A stretch of DNA of 64,000 nt, from contig CAJHNH020001125.1 in NCBI GenBank assembly GCA_905116865.2, positions 131,121-195,120 of the forward strand. Direction: 5' to 3'. The DNA is from Candidula unifasciata (Eukaryota; Mollusca; Gastropoda; Stylommatophora; Geomitridae). Below the pieces are notes generated by a model that saw nothing but the letters and a program-made list of their open reading frames with translations, was not told where the DNA came from and ran no database searches. Of the stretch, positions 11,125 to 22,009 are shown in pieces; positions within the stretch are counted from its first letter, which is position 1, and every line of letters begins with the position of its first letter. Both the position numbers and the translations under genes were made by a program.

Positions 11125-11415
11125 TTTATTCTTCTTTTTCGCGTTCATCAGCTGTAAACTCTGGCGGAAAGTTCTGGTTGTTCGTCCACTTCTGAGCTGC
11201 AGTCCTGCTCCATAACCTGAGTGTTACGTGTGCATCAGTTTTACAGATCTGATTCACTTGAATGCAGACTGTTGGTTCCTTGCCCCTCAGGCAGATGCAC
11301 TCCGACTTCAAAGGAAGCTACCCAATTAGTCGACTCTTACGACATGCTTTTGGGTAGGCAGTGGGTCTATTCTTGTTTTTCCCACAATGGGGCCCCGAAA
11401 CAAACACGGGGACAG
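11125..11415 (+). mobile_element. R280 repeat copy 1
   Basis: R280 is my label for an unclassified repeat of about 285 bp. The plus orientation starts with TTC triplets, then agctgtaaactctggcggaa, cagatctgattcacttg, tggttccttgcccctcaggc, a gtcgactcttacgacatgct core and cccacaatggggccccg at the end. No tRNA promoter boxes or terminal inverted repeats are obvious. Confidence 0.8.
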
Positions 11416-11654
11416 GTTTATTAAATCGTTTTATTTCATTTGTTTTTTCCGAACATCCCTTGTCTTAGTCTTTCAGTCTGTGAAACTTTTTTTAGTCCAT
11501 TCCTGGGTGCTATCTTCTCACCTTGTAGCGCTGTATGTTTGTCTCCGATCCCGTCTCACCCCAGTCAGCACCCGGCATGGTTTATGAAAGAGGTGACATG
11601 ATTTTCTCTAACGCCCTATCTCTCCAATCCTCTGTAATTGTTTCCACTCCCCGT

Positions 11655-11925
11655 GTGGCTTCCGGGACCCCATTGTGAGAAGGGTTAAAAAAAAGAAAGT
11701 ACCCACTGTCTCCCTGACAAGCATGTCGGAAGAGTCAACTAATTAGGTGCATCTAACTGAGAGGCAAAGAACCAACGATCTGCATACAAATAAGTTAACT
11801 CTGTAAAACGGATGTGCACGCAACAGCTAGGTTCTGGACACAAGACCAATGTCCAGAGGTGGAAGCACAACCAGAACTTTCCGTTGAAGTTTGCAGCTGC
11901 TGAACACGGAGACGAAGAAGAAGAA
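11655..11925 (-). mobile_element. R280 repeat copy 2
   Basis: Inverted relative to copy 1, ending in a small GAA expansion (gaagaagaagaagaagaa), the expected minus-strand view of the TTC start. Confidence 0.78.
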
Positions 11926-12014
11926 GAAGAATTGTTTCCACGAAATACAACATATTCTTCTGGTTTGCAAGCCACCTCACTTCAGCTCTCTAACTGCATA
12001 GAACAACTTTTATA

Positions 12015-12120
12015 AATTAAAGCCCGGCTCTTTAGCGTAGTTGGCTAAACCGGATTGCGCGGTGACCGGGTGAGGAACTTCTTGTGGCCCGGGTTCACTA
12101 CCGGGGGTAGGCAGAAAAGC
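12015..12120 (+). mobile_element. tRNA-like SINE head
   Basis: Reads tctttagcgtagttggctaa (A-box-like) and cccgggttcactaccggg (B-box-like with a T-arm-like stem). Only about 100 bases are recognisable. Confidence 0.4.
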
Positions 12121-12569
12121 CATATGTCTCCCTATTTACGCTATTTATAATGGAATCAAGGCTTGCGATATCCATAATACTGAGCCTAAAGGTTAACAAC
12201 TCATGGCTCCTGGATACTAAAATAACAAATAAATTATAGATCAACGGGAACTTCAAGTAGCACATAGTCAATGTCATACTGACCGTCTTTTCTTTCCAGA
12301 GTACTTTATGCCTATATTCGGTTGCATCGATCTGGGGCCCCCAAAATTTTTTTTTTAAACCGTGTCGATGAGGATTCAGACAGAAAACCTTCAAGCCTAC
12401 AGGTTAATCTAGCCATTGTACCACTACGGCTCGAAATAACTTCGAAGAAAAATCAAATGTAATAGTTTGTTTGCCCATCTTGATGTAAATATTTTTTTTT
12501 CATGAGGTTGAAACTATTTATTTCGGTCCCTTCATCCACCATCCTGACAACTGACGCCAATGAAACCCA
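12121..12569. other. No feature recognised
   Basis: Unassigned sequence before repeat Q. Confidence 0.35.
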
Positions 12570-13370
12570 AGCACACCAGATTAACACAGCAGCAATGGTC
12601 AGTGGAAATATATGGCAATGTAATATTCGTGTTGGCAATGTCGTGGGAAAACAAGCGGTTATTGATTCATGGCTGTGCTTGTATTTGCGCGCATCCGTTG
12701 CCTTTATTGCCTTATGTGTATGTATTTGTAGCTCTGATTTCCAGTACTGAACTTCTAATTGTATCTAGAAGTGGCTGTGGGGGAGTTAAGGCTGGCAGGA
12801 ACAACTCACTAACACGGGCCCAAGCTCCGCCCATTTACACACTAGGTCACATTTAACTGGTACTTGGTCAGGCTCGTGAACTTTGCTCACGGTTACAGGG
12901 TTGTCCCGGTTTACTGTTTGCTCAAAAAGCTTTCTGTGTTTTCTTCTGTTAACGTTTTCATTCCGAGAAAGAGAAAGTGTGGGACGTAGGCTGCAGCAGG
13001 GGGGTTTGTGTTAGGATTAGTTCTGCATTTTTGGGACCGTTAAAGGCGCTGGCATTCTGCCTTCAACACACGATATCACCGGTCGGTGAAGAGAACGCAA
13101 AAAGCTTTTCAAACAAAACAGTACACAGGGACAACCCTGTAACCTTCAGCAAGGTGGACGAGCCTAACGAAGTAAAAATGAAAAGTGACCTAGTATGTGA
13201 GTGGGCGGGGCCTGGGCCCGGAAACTTGAGTTGTACCGGTGGGCACAGATATATTTCCCATCGCCAAGTGGTCTCATATTTCATGTAGGTCACGACCAAA
13301 TAGCCTGCCTTCTTGGGAACTGTGGTTTAATCAATTCTCTATCTTTGGGCTTATGGCATTTGCCGTTGGT
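12570..13370 (+). mobile_element. Dispersed repeat Q, copy 1, split by a MITE
   Basis: The flanks (12570-12798 and 13238-13370) align continuously with repeat Q copy 2 at 22010-22345, for example tggcaatgtaatattcgtgt and ttcccatcgccaagtggtct. Copy 2 lacks the central 440 bases and so serves as an empty site. Confidence 0.75.
12799..13237. mobile_element. MITE with terminal inverted repeats of about 145 bp
   Basis: The left arm begins acaactcactaacacgggcc; the right arm, reversed, begins acaactcaagtttccgggcc. The arms stay alignable through ccgcccatttacacactagg, cggttacagggttgtccc and aaaaagcttt. A diverged 8-9 bp repeat (ggctggcag / ggtgggcac) flanks it and occurs once in the empty site. There is no coding capacity. 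A hAT-like origin is suggested only by the repeat length. Confidence 0.75.
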
Positions 13371-13479
13371 CAGCATATCTTTCGATGTCTTTCTGTCTCA
13401 TGGCCACTTCTGTGTTTTTCTGTCACAATGCCAAACTGTCAAAAATTCTTTATTTTGGTCTCTCTGTTTTCTCTTAACA

Positions 13480-13690
13480 CGCTCCGTAGTGCGGGTGTAC
13501 CGGGTTCGATCCCAGCTGCAAGCTTTGCGCCTTGCGTTGGTTTCTACAGTGGTATCGAGAAGCCGATCGTCCAGAAAGCAGTGGCAAAAAACTGGACGTA
13601 AATTTGCCTAGAAAAAACACAACAGTCACAATATTCTTGGGTTATTCTGCAACGTCCTGTGAAGGATTCGCAACTAGTTTTCTCTTCCCC
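13480..13690 (+). mobile_element. SINE-B copy
   Basis: Matches SINE-B from gtgtaccgggttcgatccca through ggacgtaaatttgcctagaa to ctgcaacgtcctgtgaagga. The head is incomplete. Confidence 0.7.
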
Positions 13691-13789
13691 ATCAACTGTC
13701 TCCTTGTGACGACGAACGGCACTTTCCCCAATACAGTGACTACGCCAGAAATGTTGATGTATTCATTTTTAATGAAAGCAATCAGTTTT

Positions 13790-14085
13790 CTTTGTTCCCC
13801 GTGTGGTTTCCAGGGCTCCATTATGGGGAAAACAAAATTAGATAAACTGCCTATAAAAAAAAAGCATGTCGCCTGAGTCGACTAATTGGGGACATCCTTT
13901 GAAGTCAGAGTGTATCCGTCTGAAAGACAAGGAACCAACGTTCTGCACAAACAACTGATCTGTAAAACGGATGTGCACTCCGCATATAGTTCTGGAACAA
14001 GACTAAAGTTTAGAGGTGGACGAACAACCAGAACTTGTTGCCAGAATTTACAGTTCGTGGCTGCGAAGAAGAACAAGGGATTTAG
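13790..14085 (-). mobile_element. R280 repeat copy 3
   Basis: Contains ccgtgtggtttccagggctc, agtcgactaattgggg, tctgtaaaacggatgtgcac and ccagaacttgttgccagaat in minus orientation. Confidence 0.75.
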
Positions 14086-14159
14086 TTTGTGAGTTAGTTT
14101 CAGTATTTTCGTTCGATCAATTTGACTTTCTAACTTCTTAATTATTAGTGTTTAGTGAT

Positions 14160-14345
14160 TAGTGATTAGAAAGGATTATCATCACAGCACTCCAGACAGA
14201 TCCATAGGTGCTCCGATCTCCGACTCAAAAGCCCCACAAGTGTAAAACGACTGATGACGCCTTTTCTGTGTTGGGTAGTTAAACGTCTTGTCCTCTTAGT
14301 GAAATGTTCATTTCTTGCAGCTCCAGGCTGTACCCCCACATTGTA
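14160..14345 (-). pseudogene. RNase H-LINE 3' end
   Basis: The minus strand matches the C-terminal segment of the plus-strand copy at 20970-21327: shared motifs include aaacgactgatgacgccttt, gaaatgttcatttcttgcag and cagctccaggctg. Confidence 0.65.
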
Positions 14346-14445
14346 ATTCTTATTTATTATCCACTTTAATGGAAAATACAGTGGGATTCAGTATAAAACA
14401 TTTGGTAATTTTTTCTTTTTAAAGTGTTCATATCTCTCTACACCA

Positions 14446-15738
14446 GTGGCTTTCAACCTTCCGCGACCCTTTAATACAGTTCCTCGTGTTGTGGCGACCC
14501 TTTAATACAGTTCCTAGTGTTGTGGCGACCTTTAATACAGTTCCTAGTGTTGAGGCGACCCTTTAATACAGTTCCTCGTGTTGTGGCGACCCTATAATAC
14601 AGTTCCTAGTGTTGTGGCGACCCTTTAATACAGTTCCTCGTGTTGTGGCGACCCTTTAATGCAGTTCCTGGTGTTGTGGCGACCCTTTAATACAGTTCCT
14701 AGTGTTGTTGTGACCCTTTAATACAGTTCGTAATATTGTGGCGACCCTTTAATACAGTTCCTCATGTTGTGGCGACCCTTTAATACAGTTTCTCATGTTG
14801 TGGCGACCCTTTAATGCAGTTCCTAGTGTTGTGGCGACCCTTTAATACAGTTCCTAGTGTTGTGGCGACCCTTTAATACAGTTCCTCGTGTTGTGGCGAC
14901 CCTTTTATACAGTTCCTAGTGTTGTGGCGACCCTTTAATACAGTTCCTAGTGGTGACCCTTTAATACAGTTCCTAGTGTTGTTGTGACCCTTTAATACAG
15001 TTCGTAATATTGTGGCGACCCTTTAATACAGTTCCTCATGTTGTGGCGACCCTTTAATACAGTTTCTCGTGTTGTGGCGACCCTTTAATACAGTTTCTCA
15101 TGTTGTGGTGACCCTTTAATACAGTTTCTAGTGTTGTGGCGACCCTTTAATACAGTTCCTCGTGTTGTGGCGACCCTTTTATACAGTTCCTAGTGTTGTG
15201 GCGACCCTTTAATACAGTTCCTAGTGGTGACCCTTTAATACAGTTCCTAGTGTTGTTGTGACCCTTTAATACAGTTCGTAATATTGTGGCGACCCTTTAA
15301 TACAGTTCCTCATGTTGTAGCGACCCTTTAATACAGTTTCTCGTGTTGTGGCGACCCTTTAATACAGTTTCTCATGTTGTGGTGACCCTTTAATACAGTT
15401 TCTAGTGTTGTGGCGACCATTTAATACAGTTCCTAGTGTTGTGGTGACCCTTTAATACAATTCCTCATATTGTGGTGACCCTTTAATACAGTTGCTCATG
15501 TTGTGGCGACCCTTTAATACAGTTTCTCATGTTGTGGCGACCCTTAAATACAGTTTCTCATGTTGTGGTGACCCTTTAATACAGTTCATCATGTCGTGGC
15601 GACCCCCAACCATAGAATTCTTTTCGTTGCTACTTCATAACTTCTGTAAATATGTGTTTTCCGATGGTCTGTGGCGACCCCTGTAAAAGGGTCGTTCGAC
15701 CCACAAAGTGGTCGCGACCCACGGGTTAAGAACCTTTA
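14446..15738 (-). mobile_element. SPIN-like hAT non-autonomous element with amplified 31-bp subterminal unit
   Basis: One end reads cagtggctttcaacc then gcgaccctttaatacagttc. The other reads gttttccgatggtctgtggc, gacccctgtaaaagggtcgt and cgcgacccacgggttaagaa. These are hallmark sequences of SPIN, a hAT family known for horizontal transfer across animals and reported in the snail Lymnaea. The orientation call is arbitrary. Between the ends, a unit normally present once is repeated about 36 times. The flanking 8 bases (ctctacac / ctcttaat) could be a decayed target duplication. No transposase is encoded. Confidence 0.8.
14462..15610. repeat. 31-bp tandem array inside the SPIN-like element, about 36 copies
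   Basis: The unit is gaccctttaatacagttcct followed by agtgttgtggc. Larger blocks containing a short unit (cctagtggtgaccc) and a gttgttgtgaccc variant recur about 290 bases apart, at about 14945 and 15225, so whole multi-unit segments were duplicated. Confidence 0.9.
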
Positions 15739-15744
15739 CTCTTA

Positions 15745-16020
15745 ATGATCTTCTTCTTCTTCTCTCTACTTCTTGAATACTCTGCGGAGTCAGGACATGA
15801 AGAGATCTATGAAACTGTCACATGTTCGCTTGCTATAAAATACTTTTCAGTGTCTCTGATATTTCTGTGGTCCATATTCTGTGTGGTCGACCTCTAGATC
15901 TGTCACCGCTGCAGTTTGTATAACATTGCTCTCTGTGGTGCCCTGTCTGATGCCTGTCTTGTTGCATAATCCACACTGGATTACATTTTACATAGTAGCC
16001 GTTTTGTAGTGCCCCAATGC
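15745..16020 (-). pseudogene. LINE 3' remnant (family L)
   Basis: Shares ataaaatacttttcagtgtc, tctgtgtggtcgacctctag and gtgccctgtctgatgcctgt with the copy at 28370-28750. On the minus strand that copy encodes QIKWFGHVIRYAS and a TARGRPHRT-like block, typical of LINE C-termini. Confidence 0.6.
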
Positions 16021-16109
16021 AACTGTTCTATATGGCTATACGGGGTTTCCATGATCTTTACCTGGTTGATTCTCTTCCTTGCGATGCTAATAGAACAGAC
16101 TAAATAAAA

Positions 16110-16330
16110 GTAAAGATTCCCTTTCACCCCTTTAGGAGCATCGGGTGTATGGAAAGAGCACCCATATGTTTACAGACCAATCGGCACTAGATGGGTTATG
16201 TGGTCAGCACTACGCCGGCCGTCATTACTTTCCCAGGACAAACATCCTGGTACCGATTTTAGGAAGCGTCGACCTGCGACGCCCCATACTGTGACAAACA
16301 TCCACGCAGCCAGCCGTTTGTTTCGATCTG
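16110..16330 (-). mobile_element. SINE-A fragment
   Basis: Tail and body of SINE-A (tgtggtcagcactacgccgg, ctttcccaggacaaacatcc); the tRNA-like head is absent. Confidence 0.55.
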
Positions 16331-16855
16331 GTAATCAGGTTAGAATTTGGACCATCCAGGACCGTCGTTAGTACAGACCTAGCTGCTCGATTCCAGATTT
16401 GTCTGTATATTTATCAGACACAATAATATCTAACGTACGAAAATGTTTCACACATATCACACTGGTTTTTCCAGGAGTCCAATTTTTCCGTGGAATATGT
16501 TTCAGCCAATTGTCTCTTAAAAGAGATTTCGAAAGGAATCTGAATACACTTACATATCCACTAGAAAGGTCATAATTCGAGCGACACTCAGGTTCAGAAC
16601 ATTAAGCAGGCATAGTTCCACGAAAACCAACACACTGAAGATAAATCCAAAGCGAATTGCAGAAATAACTTACTAAATCTACTCCCTGGCAACACCACTT
16701 ATAAGTGAATCAGACAGGAAAATGAAACCACGTTAAAAAGTTTTAAAATTACTGTGTGACAAGAAAAATAAAAAAGAACACACACTGAAACAAATGTGTT
16801 ATCCATTTTGAATTCGACCAAGGAAGTGACGTCACCACATGTGTGCCAAGGCCTG
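16331..16855. other. No feature recognised
   Basis: AT-rich, unassigned, apart from a short gtaatcaggttagaa motif (near 16331) shared with 9261. Confidence 0.35.
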
Positions 16856-16980
16856 TACTACCTACGGTCCTGGACCATCAGTATGCGAACTTTTCGTTGG
16901 CTGCTGAAGCAAGGGACAGAGCACTTATGGGAATGCTCAGAGAGCTCTGCTGTCATTCATCCATTCATTTATTTCTTCTA
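16856..16980 (+). pseudogene. RNase H-LINE 3' end
   Basis: Translates as TISMRTFRWLLKQGTEHLWE, matching the GTISIGTLRWLLKMGTERLWE end of the family; followed by ATTC-type tail sequence. Confidence 0.65.
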
Positions 16981-16983
16981 TTA

Positions 16984-17420
16984 CGTTGCGTAGCCTTTAC
17001 AGGACGTTGCAGAACCAACCTCAGCATTTTTTGGCTGTTGCGGTTTGTGGATTAGAAAAAATTATAGCAGAAGGCATGGTACCAGGAAGAAGGGGCAGTG
17101 GCCGACCGACCGAAGATGGGCACAGGATATAAGTGACTATTTGAGTATGAAAGTACATGAGGTGGGAGAACTGGCGAGAGACAGAGTTTCTTTCTGGCAG
17201 ACTGTGATGAGAGCAACGTTCTGCAAAGGACATGCTACATGATGATGATGACGATGATGGTTTTTTAAAACAAATTTACGTTCAGTAGTTTGCGATTTCT
17301 TCTGGACGGTCGGCTTCTCGATACCATTGCCGAAACCAACGCAAGGCCCCAGCTAGCTACGAACCTGGGCCTCGGCATTACGAAGCGCGTTCGCAACGCC
17401 TAAGCCACAGACGCTGATTA
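16984..17420 (-). mobile_element. SINE-B copy split by a LINE fragment
   Basis: The minus-strand SINE-B tail (16984-17054) and head (17260-17420, including aacgcctaagccacagacgc) are separated by a plus-strand LINE piece. Confidence 0.7.
17055..17259 (+). pseudogene. LINE 3' fragment inserted in SINE-B
   Basis: Translates as AEGMVPGRRGSGRPTEDGHR with a stop soon after, then RETEFLSGRL and an AKDMLHD end, followed by a GATGAT tail. It is the same family as the fragment at 10155-10620. Confidence 0.65.
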
Positions 17421-17424
17421 TAAA

Positions 17425-18000
17425 CATCTAAGGCTAGATAAATCTAAATTAATACAAATGTTAATTTTCCGAGTTTGTTAACTCTAAACTCGGAAACTAC
17501 TTAACCGATTGATTTCAAGTTTTCATACAACGTTGCCTTTGACTCAAAGCGTGATTTTTTTATCAGAAAATCGCTCAAACCACGAATGACGTAGCTCCAG
17601 CAACGTTCAAATCATTATTTGTTTCGTTGCTGGCTCGGATTTGTTTTTAGTTGATTGGCCTTTTTTTTTTTTTTTTTTGACTGCTGAGCTCTTTTTTTTT
17701 TTAACTTTGCATTACTATTTAATTTCACTTCCATTATCTGCTTCAGTGTTTGGTAGCTTAGTTATAACTATTTTGCCTATCATGCGGGTCACCCGCTGTC
17801 GATTCCACGCTGGTGATATAATTTTTTTTAGTCCAGGCTGGCACGTTGTGTTGGGGTTTATGGCTAGGCTGCGATATCTACGCCTTTTTTCGGTCTGAGG
17901 TTTATGCTAACCTGCGACAGCGGCGACGTGATGCTCAATGGTCATGGGGGGTTATGCCAGACACAATAAAACAGCCACCCTCAGTTTACTTGATGATGAA
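17425..18000. other. No feature recognised
   Basis: AT-rich with poly-T runs. The end of this stretch leads into an RNase H LINE remnant. Confidence 0.35.
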
Positions 18001-18024
18001 TACCCGCAGAACCTTTGGGTCCGT

Positions 18025-18780
18025 GTTTACACAGATGGGTCAGCAGAAAGCGCATAAGGAAACGGAGGTGCGGGAGTGTACATTGAGTATCCTAATAATA
18101 CCAGGGATACAGCCAAATTACCAACGGGAAAGCACTGTCACAACTATGATGCAGAAGTTCAAGCCATCAAGATAGCGGTAGAATAACTACTAAATACAGG
18201 GTATTTTTTACAACCAGTGGTATTCCTGACAGATGCAAAAGCAGTACTTCAGTCACTCCAGTCTGGAAAATTACCAAGCATACGGACACTATTATCCGAA
18301 CTAGGCAACCGCTGTAAATTAGTAATGCAGTGGATACCTTCCCACTGTGGAGTTCCCGGAAACGAAAAAGCTGATAAACTAGCTAAGGAAGGTGCAACTG
18401 AAGAACAACCTGACATACCAGTCTCTTATCAACAGAAGAAGAGAATGATCAAATCAATCAGAATGCCACCGAAACTGGCACAAGATGATTAACATATTAT
18501 GGACAGACCAGAGCAAGTTATTATCCTTCGCCTTAGAACAGGGCACAATAGACTTCGCTCCCACATGTACAACAAATTTAAGATCGGCCAATCGGCTATG
18601 TGTACTTGTGGACTGGCACCTGAAACAACAGATCACATCCTTCAAGACTGTCCCATATTCAACGCTTTCAGGCAAAACATTTGGCCAAAAGAGACACTTG
18701 TGGAAGTCAAACTTTACGGACCGCTTAGTGAATTACAAAAGACAGTGAAATTCATACAAGAGACGGCTTTGCAGATATAG
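18025..18780 (+). pseudogene. Non-LTR retrotransposon RNase H domain and C-terminal CxC..H..C motif, three stops
   Basis: A single reading frame from VYTDGS (18025) to ETALQI (18780) is broken only by three TAA codons (18055, 18184, 18490). All four RNase H catalytic acids are present: D in TDGS, E in DAEVQAI, D in LTDAKAV and D in GNEKADKL, with HCGVPGNE in the usual place. Downstream, CTCGLAPETTDHILQDC is the cysteine-histidine motif seen at the C-terminus of many invertebrate non-LTR elements. The reverse transcriptase part is absent. A related, more decayed copy lies at 58170-58790. Confidence 0.8.
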
Positions 18781-18984
18781 ACAATTTATTTCATGCGAAC
18801 GAAAGAAGAAGAATTAGCTGAGAGAGCTTAAAATATTATTTTAAAGTTCTCAATTCTTAACTATTTCTATTTTAATAATTTCGGCATGGATGATTTTTCA
18901 ATCCTTCGGAGAGGGAGATATGACTGGGTCGAGGGGAGAGGAGGTGGGGGGGGGGGATATGACAGACACTGTTAGCTGAGAGCT

Positions 18985-19175
18985 ATTTTCTTTCCTCTCC
19001 ATTTCACCATTCTGGGCCAAGCGGCACTCGATGAGTGACGTGGCCAACATCAAGCCAGCCGCCTTTACTTTCCAGGTCTTTACTTTGTACCCATTTAAGG
19101 CTGGGTCTACCTGGTAGCCAAGGTCATATCTGAAAGCGTTCGACATCGTTTGGATTTGAAGCCGCGACACAACGG
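18985..19175 (-). mobile_element. SINE-A fragment
   Basis: Contains ggccaacatcaagccagccg, the ctttccaggtctttactttg body and a decayed head. It abuts a G-run (18943-18955). Confidence 0.55.
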
Positions 19176-19525
19176 CCGCTTCCTCCTTTATAATGACACA
19201 CCAAGAAATGTGGTTTGATCTACTTTCATAAAGCTTGTCAGTTCTCTTTGTACGTTCATTTTATTCAAAACGAATTTACTGCCATTTTTTTTGTTAAATT
19301 TTCATGCTGTTCTTTCCAAATATCTTCAGGACCACATGTCTGCAGCTTCTATATAATTTATCATTAGTCTTCAATATGTACATAATTCATATCTGTACAT
19401 CAGTATTGGATATGGTTCTTATAAAGTTCCTGTCTCGCCTCAGTTACAGCTTACTTATCGTTTTAGTTAAAGGAAGAGATGGTTTTCTTACATTCTGTCT
19501 AGTTTTTGTATTAACCACTATGTCT
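19176..19525. other. No feature recognised
   Basis: AT-rich, unassigned. Confidence 0.35.
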
Positions 19526-19690
19526 AGTTGTGAACCACCATGGTGACACGGTTAGATGCTCGCCTGCGCATTCGATGGTCGTGGGTTCAAATCTGAAATG
19601 TGCCAGATCCTTCCCCCCCCCCTTCCGCAAAAACAAAAACACACACACAAATGACCTTGCCTTCCTGTGTAAGTTTCGATTTTATTTTTG
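19526..19690 (+). mobile_element. SINE-A head fragment
   Basis: Reads ccatggtgacacggttagat, gatggtcgtgggttcaaatc and, after a C-run, aaatgaccttgccttcc, i.e. the first half of SINE-A. Confidence 0.55.
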
Positions 19691-19850
19691 CTTTAAACAG
19701 AAAAAAAAAGCAATCGTTACCCTTACCAATAATTTGAACCCGCGCCTCCCCTTGACCGCCCAGTGTTCTAGTCGTTGGACCAATCGCTACTCTTTTCGAC
19801 TCAAATTGACTTTCTAATTGTTTGTTTATTGTTCAGGTTCCTCTATCATA

Positions 19851-20835
19851 TAGTAGGAATAAGCATAAAGCATGTGTTAATATTCAGGCGGAGTATAATG
19901 ATTGATTTGATTTGATTCAAGAACCGACATCACAGCACTCGGGGTATTCCCATAAGCGCTCCGTCCCCATTTTCAGCAGCCAGCGAAGAGTTCCGATACT
20001 AATAGTGCCAGTAGCATTCTGATTAAACGTCCTTCTTGCCTTTCTCTTAGCTTCGAGCATCTGCCAAAACCTCTCGTCACTCCCAACTGCATCAATCTCA
20101 CCAGACTGTGGTGATCAATCCGCTCCTCCGAATTGTACAAGCTCTCCCACAAGGCACTAACCACGTCTGCCTTATCGCGCATCAGTATTCCACCAAGCTG
20201 TGTAGAGCCAGCCAGTCTGTCCGCCTGTTCATTTCCCAACACACCGGCATGACGTGGTGAAAATATTCCGACAATACTTCTCACCCGTGTACTCCGCAGC
20301 GAGGCATGCCACTCTGCACGAGGCATGCCTGTCCTGATCTTCCTCAGCATGCTTTCTGAGTCAGTTACAATCACGATGTGTGTGTGTGTCGTGTTCTCTA
20401 GCCAGCGGAAAGCTGCAGTAACCGCCTCCACCTCCATTCTTAAGCTGGATGTTGTGGTATCATATGCTAGGCTCTCCTGCACCAAACGTCGACCATTAAC
20501 TTTTGCTAAGAAACCCCAAGCACTTCTTTTGCCTCTTGACACTGAACCGTCTGTGTAAATGATCAAATCTTCTGAGTGAGCATTATCTTGAATTAATTGC
20601 TGAATTCCCACCTCTTTAGCACCTGCTGGCCAGTCTCTGCATTCCCGGCTCAGTATGATTATGACCCTACACAAGTCTGAGTGTTCAGGTGGCACTTTGA
20701 CCCACTTTGACGGAGTATAAATCATGTGCTAATATTCAGACTGGGTATAAAGCATGTGTTTATATTCAGACAGAGTGTAAAGCGTGTGTTAATATTCAGA
20801 CTAAGTATAAAGAACGTGTTTATATATTCCTCTTC
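19851..20835. repeat. 30-bp minisatellite interrupted by a LINE insertion
   Basis: Units of gtataaagcatgtgttaata then ttcagactga occur before (19860-19898) and after (20711-20835) the LINE. They were one short array before the insertion. Confidence 0.7.
19899..20710 (-). mobile_element. 5'-truncated RNase H non-LTR retrotransposon with target-site duplication
   Basis: On the minus strand an open frame runs from KWVKVPPEHS through TDGSVSRGKR, RMEVEAVTAA, VTDSESMLRK and RHAGVLGNEQADRLAG, with all four RNase H acids intact. Near the end a one-base frameshift leads into RTFNQNATGTISIGTLRWLL and WEYPECCDVGS in another frame. The 3' end carries an AATCA-type repeat tail. The 10-bp duplication cggagtataa flanks it exactly (19889-19898 and 20711-20720). 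Total 812 bp. Confidence 0.85.
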
Positions 20836-20969
20836 TTGCTCAAAAGTTCACACACGTATGCATTCTTAGTGATTCGATGAATATGCTTTAAAAAATCCAA
20901 GCTTGATTTAACCAGGCAAGAATGGATTGCAAAACTAAGCACTTCACGAATAGCTTCCCCAACCTAAAT

Positions 20970-21327
20970 CTTTGCGCCAGGTCATGCTAGTGTTCAAGGG
21001 AATGAGCGTGCAGACTATCTTGCTAACACTGCGGTTTGTATGGCTGGTCCAGTACTGGACAGAAATGATGTTATCAATGCCATGCGCTGCACTTATCGTA
21101 CCGAGGAGAACTCCAAAGGACATCACTCCGTATCCCTGTCTAAACTGATGGACATGGGGGTGCAGCCTGGAGCTGCAAGAAACGAACATTTCACTACGGG
21201 GACAAGACGTTTCATTAACCAACACAGAAAAGGCGTCATCAGTCGTTTTACACTTGTGGGGCTTTTGAGGAGGAGATCGGACCACCTATGGATCTGTCCG
21301 GAGTGCTGTGATGATAATACTTTCTAG
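20970..21327 (+). pseudogene. RNase H-LINE C-terminal fragment
   Basis: An uninterrupted frame begins FAPGHASVQGNERADYLANT, the end of an RNase H domain with its last catalytic Asp. It continues to HHSVSLSKLMDMGVQ and ends RSDHLWICPECC...TF with a stop at 21325. The upstream domains are missing. It belongs to the same broad family as 19899-20710 but in opposite orientation and clearly diverged. Confidence 0.75.
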
Positions 21328-21339
21328 TCACTAATCACA

Positions 21340-21965
21340 AACACTAATTCCTCTTCTTTTGTCCTACTGCTTATGTAGCAAAGTGTTGCAGTCTGTTCCT
21401 GCGTAGTATGGTCTCTCTGCGTTCTCTGTCTCTTGTCTTGTCTTGTCTTGTCCACAATTGCCTCACAGCGTAGTGGGGAGTCGCAGTTTTCTATCCTGGG
21501 CCAGGTGTGTTGCATGTGTTGTTGTTAGTACGTGTTGCCTCAGGATCTCTGATATATTGTCTATCTATCGTACTCTCGGTCTGCCTCTTGCTCTAGGGCA
21601 GTAGTGTTGTTCGTTGTATGCTCGTAGAGGCAGTTGGTCGGTTTGCATTCGCATCAAGTGGCCAAACCACTCGATTTGTTGCTTCTTTATGTATTGCAGG
21701 CATGGTGTGGTTCCTACAATTGATCTAATGTTCTCGTTCCGAACTCTGTCTCTCCTTGTGACATTGGCAGCCTTACGTAAGCACCTCTTTTCGCACGTCG
21801 TGATCTTTTTCTCCTGTGCTCTTGTTAGGGACCAGGTTTGGCATTGGTAGCAGAGGGTTGGTATAAATATGCAATTTATCAGTTGTCGTTTTAGTGCTCT
21901 CTGTCTCTTTCCATGTAAATCATTTTCTCATGTTGTTGACACTGTTTCTGCCCAATCCTAAATAC
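21340..21965 (-). pseudogene. LINE 3' remnant (family L)
   Basis: The minus strand reads PRARGRPRVR, stop, IDNISEIL, where the stop replaces the usual Trp. Nearer 21660 it reads a WFGH-like block (gtggccaaaccactcgattt in plus). These are LINE C-terminal motifs. Confidence 0.6.
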
Positions 21966-22009
21966 AGCATTATACATCATGCAGTTTGATATGATGAAAC
22001 TCTAAACGA

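Noticed and set aside
14462..15610. Regularly spaced repeats as a CRISPR array
   Set aside because: No spacers, and it lies between hAT transposon ends.
20944..21285. Minus-strand 113-residue open frame
   Set aside because: It is the antisense of the RNase H LINE fragment read on the plus strand.
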